Shown piece by piece: positions 17,872 to 26,456 of a stretch of DNA of 64,000 nucleotides (position 1 is its first letter; every line of letters begins with the position of its first letter). Location of the stretch: positions 930,001 through 994,000 of the forward strand of contig CAVTIC010000001.1 in NCBI GenBank assembly GCA_963734685.1. The letters are read 5' to 3'. The position numbers were made by a program, and so were the translations under genes. The notes beneath the pieces are model-generated. The model was not told where the DNA came from. It saw only the letters and a list, made by a program, of their open reading frames with translations, and ran no database searches. Source of the DNA: JAOUEA01 sp963734685. Lineage in GTDB: Bacteria; Actinomycetota; UBA4738; HRBIN12.

Positions 17872-19203
17872 ATGCGTCGAGTCGGCCTCTGTTCCGTCGT
17901 GTTCGGAGCCCTGCTGTGGGCGAGCGCACCGTCGTCGGCCGCCGAGGCCACCCCCGTGGTCGTGCTCCGCGTGGACGGTGCGATCGACCGGCAGTCGCTC
18001 GGCTACCTCGACGACCGGCTCGCCCAGGCCGAGCGTGACGGAGCCGTCGTGGTGCTGCAGCTCGACACGTCCGGCACGCTCGATCAGGACGGCATCGCGC
18101 TCGCCCAGAAGGTCGCCGACCTCGACGTGCCGGTGCTCGCCTGGGTCGGTCCTACCCCGGCGAAAGCGAGCGGTGCGGGCCTGCTGCTGATGTACGCCTC
18201 GTCGCTCGCCGGGGTCGCGCCCGGCTCGCAGACCGGGCCGCAGCATCCGATCGACCTGATGCAGCCGGACGCGGTATACCCCGGGCTCGACTCGACGATC
18301 CACGGCTGGCTCGACGAGCGCGGGAAAGACACCGAGCTCGGGTGGGCCGATCGTCCGCTCCCCGCCGCCGATGCGATCGATCTCGGCATCGCGTCCGTGG
18401 CGGCGACCTCGGTCACCGGGTTCCTGAACGAGGTCGACGGCCGGACCGTGCAGACGCCGGGCGGACCGGTCGTGCTCGAGACGCGGATCGCCACCACGGA
18501 GTCAGAGGCAGGGCAGGGAACCGTGGAGATCCGGTTCGACAACATGGGTCCGATCCAACGGGTCGCCCACGGTGTCGCATCGCCGTCGATGGTGTATCTC
18601 CTGCTCGTGCTCGGCTTGGCGGCCCTGGCCTTCGAGATCACGCAGCCGGGCTTCGGCTTCGCCGGGTTCGCCGGGGTGGGCATGCTCGGCCTGGCCGCGT
18701 ACGGGCTGTGGGTGGTGCCGCCCACCTCGTGGGTCGGCATGGGGCTGCTGCTCGGCGGCATCGGGTTGCTCACGAGCGACGTGCGCCTGCGGAAGCTGGG
18801 GCTGCTGTCGGCCGCGGGCCTGATCGCGTTCGGGGCAGGCTCCTGGCTCGCCTGGTCGGGCGTGGCCGCGGCGATCCGCATCTCACCCTGGCTGATCGCC
18901 GGTGCCGTGGTCGCGACCATCATCTACTACGGGTTCGGGCTCACGGTCGCGATCCAGTCCCGCGACCGGATCGTGAACACGCAGAGGGGCCTGATCGGCC
19001 TGATCGGCGAGGCCCGAGGGAAGCTCGCTCCCGAAGGGCCCGTGTACGTGAAGGGCGCGATGTGGCGGGGACGCGCCGCAGGGGACCCGATCGCGCCCGG
19101 TACGAAGGTTCGGGTCCGCGGCGTCGACGGCCTGGTGCTGCGGGTCGAGCCGGAGCCGGGCGCCGAACCGGCGGGCGCCGCCATGGGAGCGTCCGAGGGC
19201 TGA
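17872..19203 (+). CDS. NfeD-family membrane serine protease-like protein
   Basis: 443 residues from the ATG at 17872 (GGAG 4 bases upstream; an in-frame ATG three codons earlier is possible). A signal sequence ends near SSAAEA. A ClpP-class crotonase-fold domain follows (about 28-190) with VVVLRVDGAIDRQSLGYLDD and the nucleophile-serine loop PAKASGAGLLL. About five membrane helices (about 235-355) and a C-terminal OB-fold NfeD domain (about 375-435, GLIGLIGEARGKL... GTKVRVRGVDGLVLRVEP) complete the long form. Such proteins are usually paired with stomatin/SPFH genes in membrane quality control; none is seen here. The Lys of the Ser-Lys dyad is not obvious. Confidence 0.88.
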   Translation: MRRVGLCSVVFGALLWASAPSSAAEATPVVVLRVDGAIDRQSLGYLDDRLAQAERDGAVVVLQLDTSGTLDQDGIALAQKVADLDVPVLAWVGPTPAKASGAGLLLMYASSLAGVAPGSQTGPQHPIDLMQPDAVYPGLDSTIHGWLDERGKDTELGWADRPLPAADAIDLGIASVAATSVTGFLNEVDGRTVQTPGGPVVLETRIATTESEAGQGTVEIRFDNMGPIQRVAHGVASPSMVYLLLVLGLAALAFEITQPGFGFAGFAGVGMLGLAAYGLWVVPPTSWVGMGLLLGGIGLLTSDVRLRKLGLLSAAGLIAFGAGSWLAWSGVAAAIRISPWLIAGAVVATIIYYGFGLTVAIQSRDRIVNTQRGLIGLIGEARGKLAPEGPVYVKGAMWRGRAAGDPIAPGTKVRVRGVDGLVLRVEPEPGAEPAGAAMGASEG

Positions 19204-19326
19204 CCGGTCTGCAGACACGTCTTCAGGCCGATCCTCGGGCTCGGTGTGGAGTTCCGGTTGCGCTCCGAGCCACTTCGGCGTGCCGGGCAATCCCGTACCC
19301 GGCGGGAGTCCGAACTACAGGTTGAG

Positions 19327-19593
19327 ATGTGGAACGTCGCCGACGACTGGCAGCATGAGGCCGCATGTCGCGGCCAGGACGCCGTGTACTTCTTCGCCCC
19401 GAGCTACTTCGAGCGCCGCGCGGAGAAGAACGCTCGCGAGGCCGTCGCGAAGTCGTTCTGCGCGAGGTGCCCCGTGCGCGAGGAGTGTCTGGAGTACGCG
19501 TTGGCTACCCGCGAAGGTCACGGCATCTGGGGCGGCCTGAACGAGATGGAGCGCCGGCGGCTCCTGCGGCAGCGCACCCGCGTCGCGAGTTGA
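19327..19593 (+). CDS. WhiB-family iron-sulfur transcriptional regulator
   Basis: 88 residues. Four cysteines C14, C45, C48 and C54 (AACRGQ, FCARCPVREEC) bind a [4Fe-4S] cluster; the GIWGG turn (66-70) and the basic C-terminal tail ERRRLLRQRTR bind DNA, usually through contact with sigma region 4. The family is confined to actinobacteria and their phages, so it is a strong taxonomic marker. I use the ATG at 19327 because WhiB proteins begin a short way before the first Cys; a longer frame from 19246 is Arg-rich and unlikely. The paralogue group (WhiA-D, WhiB7) cannot be assigned safely. Confidence 0.92.
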   Translation: MWNVADDWQHEAACRGQDAVYFFAPSYFERRAEKNAREAVAKSFCARCPVREECLEYALATREGHGIWGGLNEMERRRLLRQRTRVAS

Positions 19594-19662
19594 CCCTCGG
19601 GGGAGGCGCGGGGGGCCGTGGTCGGTTCGCCGTCGATCACGATGCCGTGCGAGGATGCGCGG

Positions 19663-20139
19663 ATGAACGATCGGCAGATCCTCGACCGCATCGCCGAACT
19701 CGGCCTCGAATTGCCGCCTCCGCCGAAGCCCGTCGCGTCGTACATCCCTGTCCGCGTCGCCGGCGGCGTCGCCTACGTGGCGGGACAGGTCCCCGTGATC
19801 GACGGGGCCGTCGCGCATCCGGGCCGCCTCGGTGACCCCGACGCGCGGGTGACCACCGACGAGGCCGCCGCCGCCGCCCGGCGAGCGGCGTTGCAGGCGC
19901 TCTCGGCCCTGCGGGAGGCGCTCGGCTCGTTCGAACCGCTCGCCGGCATCGCCCACGTGACGGTGTACATCGCGACCGCCCCGGGATTCGTCGAGCACCC
20001 GCAGGTCGCCAACGGCGCGAGCGATCTGCTGGTCGACGTCCTGGGCGAGACGGGGCGCCACGCCCGCGCCGCCGTCGGCATGGCGAGCCTGCCCCTCGGC
20101 GCGTCGGTGGAGGTCGCCGTCACCGCCGAGCTCGGCTGA
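19663..20139 (+). CDS. RidA/YjgF-family protein
   Basis: 158 residues. RidA-type enzymes deaminate reactive enamine/imine intermediates from PLP enzymes. This is the longer ~150-residue subtype with ILDRIAELGLELPPPPKPVASY at the N-terminus, GGVAYVAGQVPVIDG, and the C-terminal HARAAVGMASLPLGASVEVAVTAEL. The Arg of ARAAVG is at the place of the substrate-binding Arg105 in RidA. GAGG lies 8 bases before the ATG at 19663. It is convergent with selB, 13 bases apart. Confidence 0.9.
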   Translation: MNDRQILDRIAELGLELPPPPKPVASYIPVRVAGGVAYVAGQVPVIDGAVAHPGRLGDPDARVTTDEAAAAARRAALQALSALREALGSFEPLAGIAHVTVYIATAPGFVEHPQVANGASDLLVDVLGETGRHARAAVGMASLPLGASVEVAVTAELG

Positions 20140-20152
20140 CGCCGGCCGACGG

Positions 20153-21991
20153 TCAGCGCGGGAACCGCAGGTCGCCCCGGCGCCGGGTGACGCCCGAGCG
20201 GTCGAAGTGCTCGAGGAGCGGGAGCGCGTACTTCCGGCTCGTGCCGAGCGCCTCTCGGAACGCGCTCACCGTGATGCCCTCGCGTGCGGCTCGGACGATC
20301 GCCTCGGCCGCGTGCACCAGCTCGGGCGTGAACACCAGATCCTTCGAGACTCGAACGATGAGGCCGGCCTCCGCCGCCGCATCCACAACTTCGCGGGTGA
20401 TGCCGAGCGCGCCGAGCTCGGGGACCGTGGGCGGCGACGCGGGGCGGTCGCCCCCGACCGCCTCGAGCAGACGCCGGACGTCGACATCGTCCGCGTCGAG
20501 CGAGACACGGTGCCCGGTCGATCGCACGATCGTCGCGGTCCGCTCGATCGCGCCGGTTGCCGCCAGGTCCTCGAGCATCGCGTCGATGAGCCCGGGATCG
20601 GCAGGAGCGCCGGCGGATCGGAGACTGACCCGGCACGTCGCTCGCACGGCGTCGATCGGCGCACCGGGAGCGAGCGGCTCCTTCCGATGGAACGCATCGA
20701 GGAACCCGGTCACGTCGTCGCGCAGCGTGCTTCGGACCTCGCGGTTCACCGCCCAGCCGCGGATCACCGCGTCGGGATCGGGATCGGCGCCGACCAGTCT
20801 CCACACGTCGCCGGCGGGCACGGCGCCGCGTTCCTGCACGAGGAGTCGCGGCAGTTCCTCCGGGGCAACCGCGGCCCGAGCAGCGAGCCGATCGGGCGCG
20901 GAGATGGCGCGGCCCGGTGCGAGGTCGAGCACCACCCCGCCGCCCACCGTCTGGCGACGTCCCGCTTCCCGCAGCACGAAGCGGTCACCGACGGCGAGCA
21001 CCAGCGGACGCGCCGTGCGGACCCGGGCGAATACCCGGCCGCCCGGTTCCAGTCGGGGTCCGGAGAGGAACCGCACCCGCGCGTCGGCTTCCGCGGCCCC
21101 GGCGTACACCTTGAACGCTCCGCGCGACGACAGCGATGCCGAGAGCCCTCGCACCGCTCTGAGCTCCACGTCGAACGTGGAGGACGGGAACCACGAGTCC
21201 GGTCGAACGAGCACGTCGCCGCGTCCCACCTCGTCGCGCTCCGTGCCGGCGAGGTTCGCGGCGACCCGGCTGACCGGGTCCGCGACCTCTTCAGGTCGCG
21301 CGTGGGTCTGGAGGGACCGGACGCGCACGCGTCGTCCGCCCGGCTCCAGAGCCATCTCGTCGCCCGTTCGCATCCGGTCGCCGGTGAGGGTGCCGGTGAC
21401 CACGGTGCCCGCACCTCGGATCGTGAACACCCGGTCGATGAACAGGCGCGATCGGCCGGCGGCAGGGGCCGGCGCCGCGGCGAGCATCGCGTCGAGCATC
21501 GCTCGGAGCTCGTCGATCCCCTCGCCCGTGACCGACGACACCGGCACGATCGGCGCCTCGGCGAGCGGGGTGCCCTCGACCTCTTCCCGCACCTCCTGCC
21601 GGGCCATCTCGAGCGTCTCGTCGTCGACCAGGTCGCGCTTGGTGAGCGCGATCACTCCCCCTGTCACGCCGAGAACGTCGAGGATCTCGAGGTGCTCCTC
21701 GGACTGCGGCTTCCAGCCCTCGTCGGCGGCGACCACGAGGAGCACGAGTGGTACGGGCCCGACGCCGGCCAACATGTTGCGGATGAACCGCTCGTGCCCC
21801 GGCACATCGACGAAGCCGATCTCACGCCCACTCGGCAGCTCGCACCAGGCGTAGCCAAGATCGATCGTGAGCCCGCGCCGCTTCTCCTCGGCCCATCGGT
21901 CGGGGTCGATGCCGGTGAGTCGCACGATCAGGGACGACTTGCCGTGATCGACGTGCCCGGCCGTTGCCACGACCCGGTTCTCCGGGGGCAC
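20153..21991 (-). CDS. selB: Selenocysteine-specific elongation factor SelB
   Basis: 612 residues. GTPase motifs: GHVDHGKSSL (G1, residues 12-21), VDVPGHERFIRNML (G3) and ALTKRD (G4); the EF-Tu-like domains 2 and 3 follow (AGTVVTGTLTGDRMRTGDE ...), then C-terminal winged-helix repeats (about 400-612, ending LLEHFDRSGVTRRRGDLRF) that bind the SECIS hairpin in the mRNA. It brings Sec-tRNA to UGA codons. The GTG start is 6 bases after the selA stop, so selA and selB are cotranscribed. No selC tRNA, selD or selenoprotein gene was found in the window. Confidence 0.95.
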   Translation of the reverse strand: MPPENRVVATAGHVDHGKSSLIVRLTGIDPDRWAEEKRRGLTIDLGYAWCELPSGREIGFVDVPGHERFIRNMLAGVGPVPLVLLVVAADEGWKPQSEEHLEILDVLGVTGGVIALTKRDLVDDETLEMARQEVREEVEGTPLAEAPIVPVSSVTGEGIDELRAMLDAMLAAAPAPAAGRSRLFIDRVFTIRGAGTVVTGTLTGDRMRTGDEMALEPGGRRVRVRSLQTHARPEEVADPVSRVAANLAGTERDEVGRGDVLVRPDSWFPSSTFDVELRAVRGLSASLSSRGAFKVYAGAAEADARVRFLSGPRLEPGGRVFARVRTARPLVLAVGDRFVLREAGRRQTVGGGVVLDLAPGRAISAPDRLAARAAVAPEELPRLLVQERGAVPAGDVWRLVGADPDPDAVIRGWAVNREVRSTLRDDVTGFLDAFHRKEPLAPGAPIDAVRATCRVSLRSAGAPADPGLIDAMLEDLAATGAIERTATIVRSTGHRVSLDADDVDVRRLLEAVGGDRPASPPTVPELGALGITREVVDAAAEAGLIVRVSKDLVFTPELVHAAEAIVRAAREGITVSAFREALGTSRKYALPLLEHFDRSGVTRRRGDLRFPR

Positions 21992-21997
21992 CCCGGT

Positions 21998-23377
21998 TCA
22001 GCCCTCGTCGTCGAGATCGTCGCCCTCGAGCGCGTACCAGATGGCACGTGCGAGGTCGCCGACCTGAGCGTCGGTCACCGTCCGCAGGTCGAACAACACG
22101 TGATCGCGCTCCACCCGGCAGAACACGCTCGGACGACCGGTGCGCAAGCGAGCGGCGAAGGCGTTCGGATCGGGCACCGTGACCCGCACTCCCCACGACG
22201 GGAGGCCGATCCCGGGGGTGGCCCCGCCACCGACCGCCGACTCGCACCGGTGCACGTGGGCGTGTTCGAGGTCACCGCCGACCGTTTCGGAGAGCCGCTG
22301 CGCGCGCCGGCGGACCGACTCAGCGGGTTCGCGCAACATGCGCGTCACGGGGATCTCGTCGTCGGCTCCGGTGGCGATCATCGCCAGGACCTGTTCCAGG
22401 GCTGCGACCTGCATCGTGTCGACGCGCACCGCGCGTGCGATCGGGTGTCGTCGGATGCGGTCGACGAGATCCGCTCGCCCGACGATCATGCCCGCCTGGG
22501 GTCCGCCGAGCAGCTTGTCGCCCGAGAACGTCACGATGTCGGCTCCCTCGGCGAGCGCATCCGCCACCGCGGGCTCGTCGGGTGGCAGGCCCTGCCCGTG
22601 CCGGAGCAGCCCGGACCCCACGTCGTAGAGGAACGGCACAGACCGGCGGGCGGCGAGCGCCGCGAGCTCCTTGGCCGATGTGGACGCGGTGAACCCGACG
22701 ACGCGGTAGTTGGAGGGGTGCACCTTCAGCACGGCGCCGACCCGATCGGTGAACGCGGAACGATAGTCGCCGATGCGCGTGCGGTTGGTGGTGCCGACCT
22801 CGACGAGCTTCGCGCCCGAGGCGGCCATGATGTCGGGGATGCGGAACTCGCCGCCGATCTCGATCAGCTCCCCGCGCGAGACGAGGACCTGCTTCCCCTT
22901 CGCGAGGGCCGCCAGGGACAGCATGAGGGCGGCGGCGCAGTTGTTCACGACGAGCGCGTCCTGCGCGCCGGTGAGGGCGGTGAGCATCGCCTCGGCCCGC
23001 GTCGAACGCCGCCCCCGCGCGCCCGATTCCCGATCGACCTCGAGATCGGCGTAGCCACGTCCCGCCTGGGCAGCAGCGTGCACCGCGCGCTCCGGCATCG
23101 GCGCGCGTCCGAGGTTGGTGTGCAGGATCACGCCGGTCGCGTTGATCACGGGTCGCATGCCCACCGAGATGCGCGAGGCGCGGGCGATGGCCGCCGCCAG
23201 GATCTCGTCGTCGTCGGGCTGCGGCTCCCCGCCGGTCGCGAGCGCTCGAGCCTCGTCCAAGACGGAGGCGACGGTCTGCTTCAGCAGTGGACGCCCCACC
23301 GTCGCTGCGGCACGACGGCCCGGGTCCGAGCGTAGGAGCGCGTCGACCGAGGGGAGCGATCGCCTGGTGTCCGTCAT
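21998..23377 (-). CDS. selA: L-seryl-tRNA(Sec) selenium transferase
   Basis: 459 residues, normal length. A PLP enzyme that converts seryl-tRNA(Sec) to selenocysteyl-tRNA(Sec) using selenophosphate. N-terminal domain SLPSVDALLRSDPGR...; NATGVILHTNLGRAP (79-93); catalytic lysine K288 in FSGDKLLGGPQAG; C-terminal segment LRTGRPSVFCRVERDHVLFDLRTV. The ATG at 23377 is 7 bases after TAGGCT, so the transcript is probably leaderless. It is divergent from nuoD and leads into selB. Confidence 0.96.
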   Translation of the reverse strand: MTDTRRSLPSVDALLRSDPGRRAAATVGRPLLKQTVASVLDEARALATGGEPQPDDDEILAAAIARASRISVGMRPVINATGVILHTNLGRAPMPERAVHAAAQAGRGYADLEVDRESGARGRRSTRAEAMLTALTGAQDALVVNNCAAALMLSLAALAKGKQVLVSRGELIEIGGEFRIPDIMAASGAKLVEVGTTNRTRIGDYRSAFTDRVGAVLKVHPSNYRVVGFTASTSAKELAALAARRSVPFLYDVGSGLLRHGQGLPPDEPAVADALAEGADIVTFSGDKLLGGPQAGMIVGRADLVDRIRRHPIARAVRVDTMQVAALEQVLAMIATGADDEIPVTRMLREPAESVRRRAQRLSETVGGDLEHAHVHRCESAVGGGATPGIGLPSWGVRVTVPDPNAFAARLRTGRPSVFCRVERDHVLFDLRTVTDAQVGDLARAIWYALEGDDLDDEG

Positions 23378-23384
23378 GCGGACG

Positions 23385-23390
23385 AGCCTA
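23385..23390 (-). promoter_or_regulatory. -10 element of selA-selB (leaderless)
   Basis: TAGGCT on the minus strand, 7 bases before the selA ATG. No convincing -35 was seen. Confidence 0.5.
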
Positions 23391-23481
23391 TCCCGCGCAC
23401 GACCACCTCGCCCCCGGCCCTGCTCCGCGAGGGGGGCGGCCGCTGGGCGTTCGCGACGATCCCGTGGCAGGATAGTGCGCG

Positions 23482-24672
23482 ATGGCCGATACCCGAGAGC
23501 GTCCCGCCTTCCAGTCGTCCCAAGTGACGAGCATGATCCGAGGCGGCGGCCTCGATGTCGAGATCGCCGACGGGTCGCTCGCGACCGAGGAGATGATCCT
23601 CAACATCGGGCCGCAGCACCCGTCGACCCACGGCGTGTTGCGGGTGATCCTCGAGCTCGACGGCGAGGTGATCACTCGAGCGGAGCCGGTGATCGGGTAC
23701 ATGCACCGGGCGGCGGAGAAGCTGTCGGAGTTCCGGGACGCCCGGCAGACGATGGTGTTGATGAACCGCCACGACTGGATCAGCGCGTTCAACAACGAGC
23801 TCGGATTCGTGATCGCGGTCGAACGTCTCGCGGGCATCGAGGTGCCCGAGCGAGCGCAGTGGATCCGCACGATGTTCGCCGAGTGGAACCGCATCCTGAA
23901 CCACCTGATGTTCTCGGGGTCGTACCCGCTCGAGCTCGGCGCGATGACGCCGATCTTCTACGCGTTCCGGGAGCGCGAGATGATCCAGGACCTGATGGAG
24001 AGCGCGACCGGCGCGCGCATGCACCACTCGTACTGCCGCGTCGGCGGGCTCAAGGACGATCTGCCCGCGGGGTTCCTGGCCCGATCGGCAACGGTGCTGG
24101 CCGCCGTGCGCAAAGCCATCAAGGACTTCGAGTCCCTGATCATGGGCAACGAGATCATCTTCGCCCGGTGCCGCAACGTGGGCGTGCTGCCGTCGGCGAC
24201 GGCGGTCGCGTACGGCACGAGCGGTCCGGTGCTGCAGGCGAGCGGCGTCGCGATGGACCCGCGCAAGGACGAGCCCTACGAGAAGTACGCCGAGGTCGAG
24301 TTCGAGGTGCCGGTCGGGCAGACCGGCGACAGCTACGACCGTCTGTGGGTGCTGGTCGAACGCATGAAGCAGAGCTGCAACATCATCGAGCAGTGCATGG
24401 ACAAGCTCCCCGGGGGCGAGTTCCGGGCGGCGAAGCTGCCCAAGACGCTCAAACTCGACGGCGAGGTGTACGTGCGCACCGAGAACCCGCTGGGCTTGAT
24501 GGGCTACTACCTCGTGGGCGACGGCCGGAAGCAGCCCTATCGGCTGAAGATGCGCACGGCGTCGTTCTCCAACGTGAGCGTGATCCCGGCGATGCTGCCC
24601 GGCACGCTCCTTCCCGACCTCATCTCGATCCTCGGGTCGATCTTCTTCGTCGTCGGCGACGTCGACCGCTAG
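23482..24672 (+). CDS. nuoD: NADH-quinone oxidoreductase subunit D, solitary
   Basis: 396 residues. NuoD forms the quinone-site half of the peripheral arm of complex I. Recognised from NIGPQHPSTHGVLRV (His loop at the quinone head), GYMHRAAEKL, RAQWIRTMFAEWNRILNHL, the GLKDDLPAGF stretch and the C-terminal LPDLISILGSIFFVVGDVDR, which reaches the conserved DR end. No other nuo gene is in the window; neighbours are selA (divergent) and an acyl-CoA-dehydrogenase-like gene 14 bases downstream. It could be a second copy beside a complete nuo operon elsewhere, or a separated single copy. Sequence is well conserved, so it is probably functional. Confidence 0.93.
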   Translation: MADTRERPAFQSSQVTSMIRGGGLDVEIADGSLATEEMILNIGPQHPSTHGVLRVILELDGEVITRAEPVIGYMHRAAEKLSEFRDARQTMVLMNRHDWISAFNNELGFVIAVERLAGIEVPERAQWIRTMFAEWNRILNHLMFSGSYPLELGAMTPIFYAFREREMIQDLMESATGARMHHSYCRVGGLKDDLPAGFLARSATVLAAVRKAIKDFESLIMGNEIIFARCRNVGVLPSATAVAYGTSGPVLQASGVAMDPRKDEPYEKYAEVEFEVPVGQTGDSYDRLWVLVERMKQSCNIIEQCMDKLPGGEFRAAKLPKTLKLDGEVYVRTENPLGLMGYYLVGDGRKQPYRLKMRTASFSNVSVIPAMLPGTLLPDLISILGSIFFVVGDVDR

Positions 24673-24686
24673 TCCACGCCGGACGA

Positions 24687-25805
24687 GTGACCCGGTCCGC
24701 GCCATCGGCCTCCGATCTCGCGAGAGCAGCGTCGCACGCTCGCGATGTCGCCGATCGTCTGCTCTTCCCGCGCGCGCAGGAGACGGATCGATCGCCGCTG
24801 GTTCCGCGCGAGAACCTCGAGGCGTTGCGGGACAGCGGCCTGTCCGGACTGCAGGGGCCGGTCGCGGTCCCGGGAGGGCTCGGCGCCGACCACATCGCCG
24901 CACGGCCGGTGTTCGAGGCCGTCGCCGGCGGGTGCGGGGCCACCGCATTCGTCTGGGCGCAACATCACGGGGCCGTGCGGCGTCTCTCCGGCGCGGACGG
25001 TCCCGCCCGCGATGTCTGGCTCCCGAAGCTCTGTGACGGGTCCGCACTCGCCGGGATCGGGTTCGCGTACCTGCGGCGGCTCGGACGTCCCTCGGTGCGC
25101 GCGACGCCCGCGGGGGGAGGGTGGCGACTCGACGGTGAGGCGCCCTGGATCACCGGCTGGGGTCTCATCGACGCGCTCGTGCTGATGGCGCGGACCGATG
25201 ACGGCTCGGTCGTGACGGTGCTCGTCGGCCGTCCGTCGGAGCGGGATCGGCTGGTCGCCGGCCCTCCGCAGCGGCTCGCCGTCATGGGCGCCACCGGAAC
25301 GGTCGCCCTCCGCATCGACGGGCTCGAGGTGCCGGCGGACGACGTGGTGGGTGTGCAGACCGATGCGGCCTGGCGGAGACGCGACCGGCTCGGATCGGCG
25401 TTGCCTCCGCCCGCGCCGCTCGGGATCGCAGAGCGAGCGATCCGCCTGTTGGGAGCGAGCACGTCGAGTCCGGATGTGAGCGAGACGGCGCACGCGCTCG
25501 CGGCGGAACACGTCCGGCGGCAGGTGTCGGCCGATCAGGTCGCGATCGAGGTGCAAGCGACGATCGCGGCCGGCGCGAGCGAGGGCGTCGAGCGTGCGGT
25601 CGCCGCAGGCGCGGCGGAACGCGACCGGGGACTGGCGCTCGCGCGGCGGGCGACGGATGCGCTGGTGGCCGCGAGCGGCGGCGGTGCGATGTCGCTCGAC
25701 CATCCGGCGCAGCGGCTGAGCCGGGAGGCGACCTTCTACATGATCCAGGCACAGACCGGGGAGCTGCGAGCGGCCTCCCTCGCCCGCGCGATCGACGTCT
25801 CCTGA
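24687..25805 (+). CDS. Acyl-CoA dehydrogenase-like flavoprotein
   Basis: 372 residues from a GTG at 24687. The acyl-CoA dehydrogenase fold is seen in ENLEALRDSGLSGL (N-terminal helices), CGATAFVWAQHHGAVR, the middle beta-domain GWRLDGEAPWITGWGLIDALVLMART, and the C-terminal four-helix part with an ATFYMIQAQTGELRAASLA ending. The usual catalytic Glu region is not clear and the protein is shorter than most true dehydrogenases. It may belong to the monooxygenase/hydroxylase branch of the family. It starts 14 bases after nuoD, so the two may be cotranscribed. Substrate unknown. Confidence 0.8.
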   Translation: MTRSAPSASDLARAASHARDVADRLLFPRAQETDRSPLVPRENLEALRDSGLSGLQGPVAVPGGLGADHIAARPVFEAVAGGCGATAFVWAQHHGAVRRLSGADGPARDVWLPKLCDGSALAGIGFAYLRRLGRPSVRATPAGGGWRLDGEAPWITGWGLIDALVLMARTDDGSVVTVLVGRPSERDRLVAGPPQRLAVMGATGTVALRIDGLEVPADDVVGVQTDAAWRRRDRLGSALPPPAPLGIAERAIRLLGASTSSPDVSETAHALAAEHVRRQVSADQVAIEVQATIAAGASEGVERAVAAGAAERDRGLALARRATDALVAASGGGAMSLDHPAQRLSREATFYMIQAQTGELRAASLARAIDVS

Positions 25806-25857
25806 ACGCTCCAGTTCGGCGGTGCCTCGTGCCGATACGTCGTGCGAGGGGGTTCGG

Positions 25858-26451
25858 ATGGAGACGATGGGATTGTTCCGCACTCGGGTCGCACGCGACG
25901 GGGCGGTCGAGGTCTGGGCGAAGGGCTGGCGGCTCGAGAGTCAGGTGCCGGCGCTGGTGCCGGTGGTGATCGCCGTGGGGTTCCTGTTCGTGCCCTTCGG
26001 GTTGCCGGTGCGCGCGTTCGTAACCGCGGCGCTGCTCGGGTGTGCCACGATCGTCCTCCGCATGTCTCGGCTGGGGTTCCGGCTCGACGCGGCTGGCGTG
26101 CAGGTGATCGACATGATGCGCTCGACCCGGGTGGTCTGGCAGCGGTTCGACGGCTTCATGGGCGAGCGCAACGAGCACGAAGGCCGGTGCGTGTTGCTGA
26201 CGACCGACGGCGATCGCGTGCGCTCGCCCGGCACGCTCGACCCCGATGAGATGGATCCGTACTGGGCCGAGGGTGACGTGTCGGCCGTCGACCAGTTGAA
26301 TCGCCTCGTCACCCGTGTGCGGAGAGCGGTGACCGCCGGTGCCCCTGTGGGGCCGGAGCCGCGCGATCGCGACCGCGTCGACGTGCCCGATAGCGATGGG
26401 CCCGACGACGGCCTCTCGCCGGGCGCGCGTCGTCTCCGCGCCCTCGGGTAG
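25858..26451 (+). CDS. Membrane protein with PH-like domain
   Basis: 197 residues. An N-terminal strand-rich stretch precedes two adjacent membrane helices (about 27-65, VPALVPVVIAVGFLFVPFGL and RAFVTAALLGCATIVLRM). After these, FRLDAAGVQVIDMMRSTRVVWQRFDGFM reads like the first half of a bacterial PH domain. The C-terminus is charged and variable. GAGGGGG stands before the ATG at 25858; in-frame codons upstream lack such a site. Function unknown. It ends 5 bases before the convergent Asp-box gene. Confidence 0.7.
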   Translation: METMGLFRTRVARDGAVEVWAKGWRLESQVPALVPVVIAVGFLFVPFGLPVRAFVTAALLGCATIVLRMSRLGFRLDAAGVQVIDMMRSTRVVWQRFDGFMGERNEHEGRCVLLTTDGDRVRSPGTLDPDEMDPYWAEGDVSAVDQLNRLVTRVRRAVTAGAPVGPEPRDRDRVDVPDSDGPDDGLSPGARRLRALG

Positions 26452-26456
26452 ACCAG

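Noticed and set aside
14829..18038. A 1069-codon plus-strand open frame
   Set aside because: It is antisense to the well-supported penicillin-binding protein gene, is very Arg-rich and has no family likeness; long antisense frames are common in high-GC DNA.
23378..23481. selC (tRNA-Sec) next to selA
   Set aside because: No long-acceptor tRNA fold or T-loop motif could be found in this gap or elsewhere near selAB.
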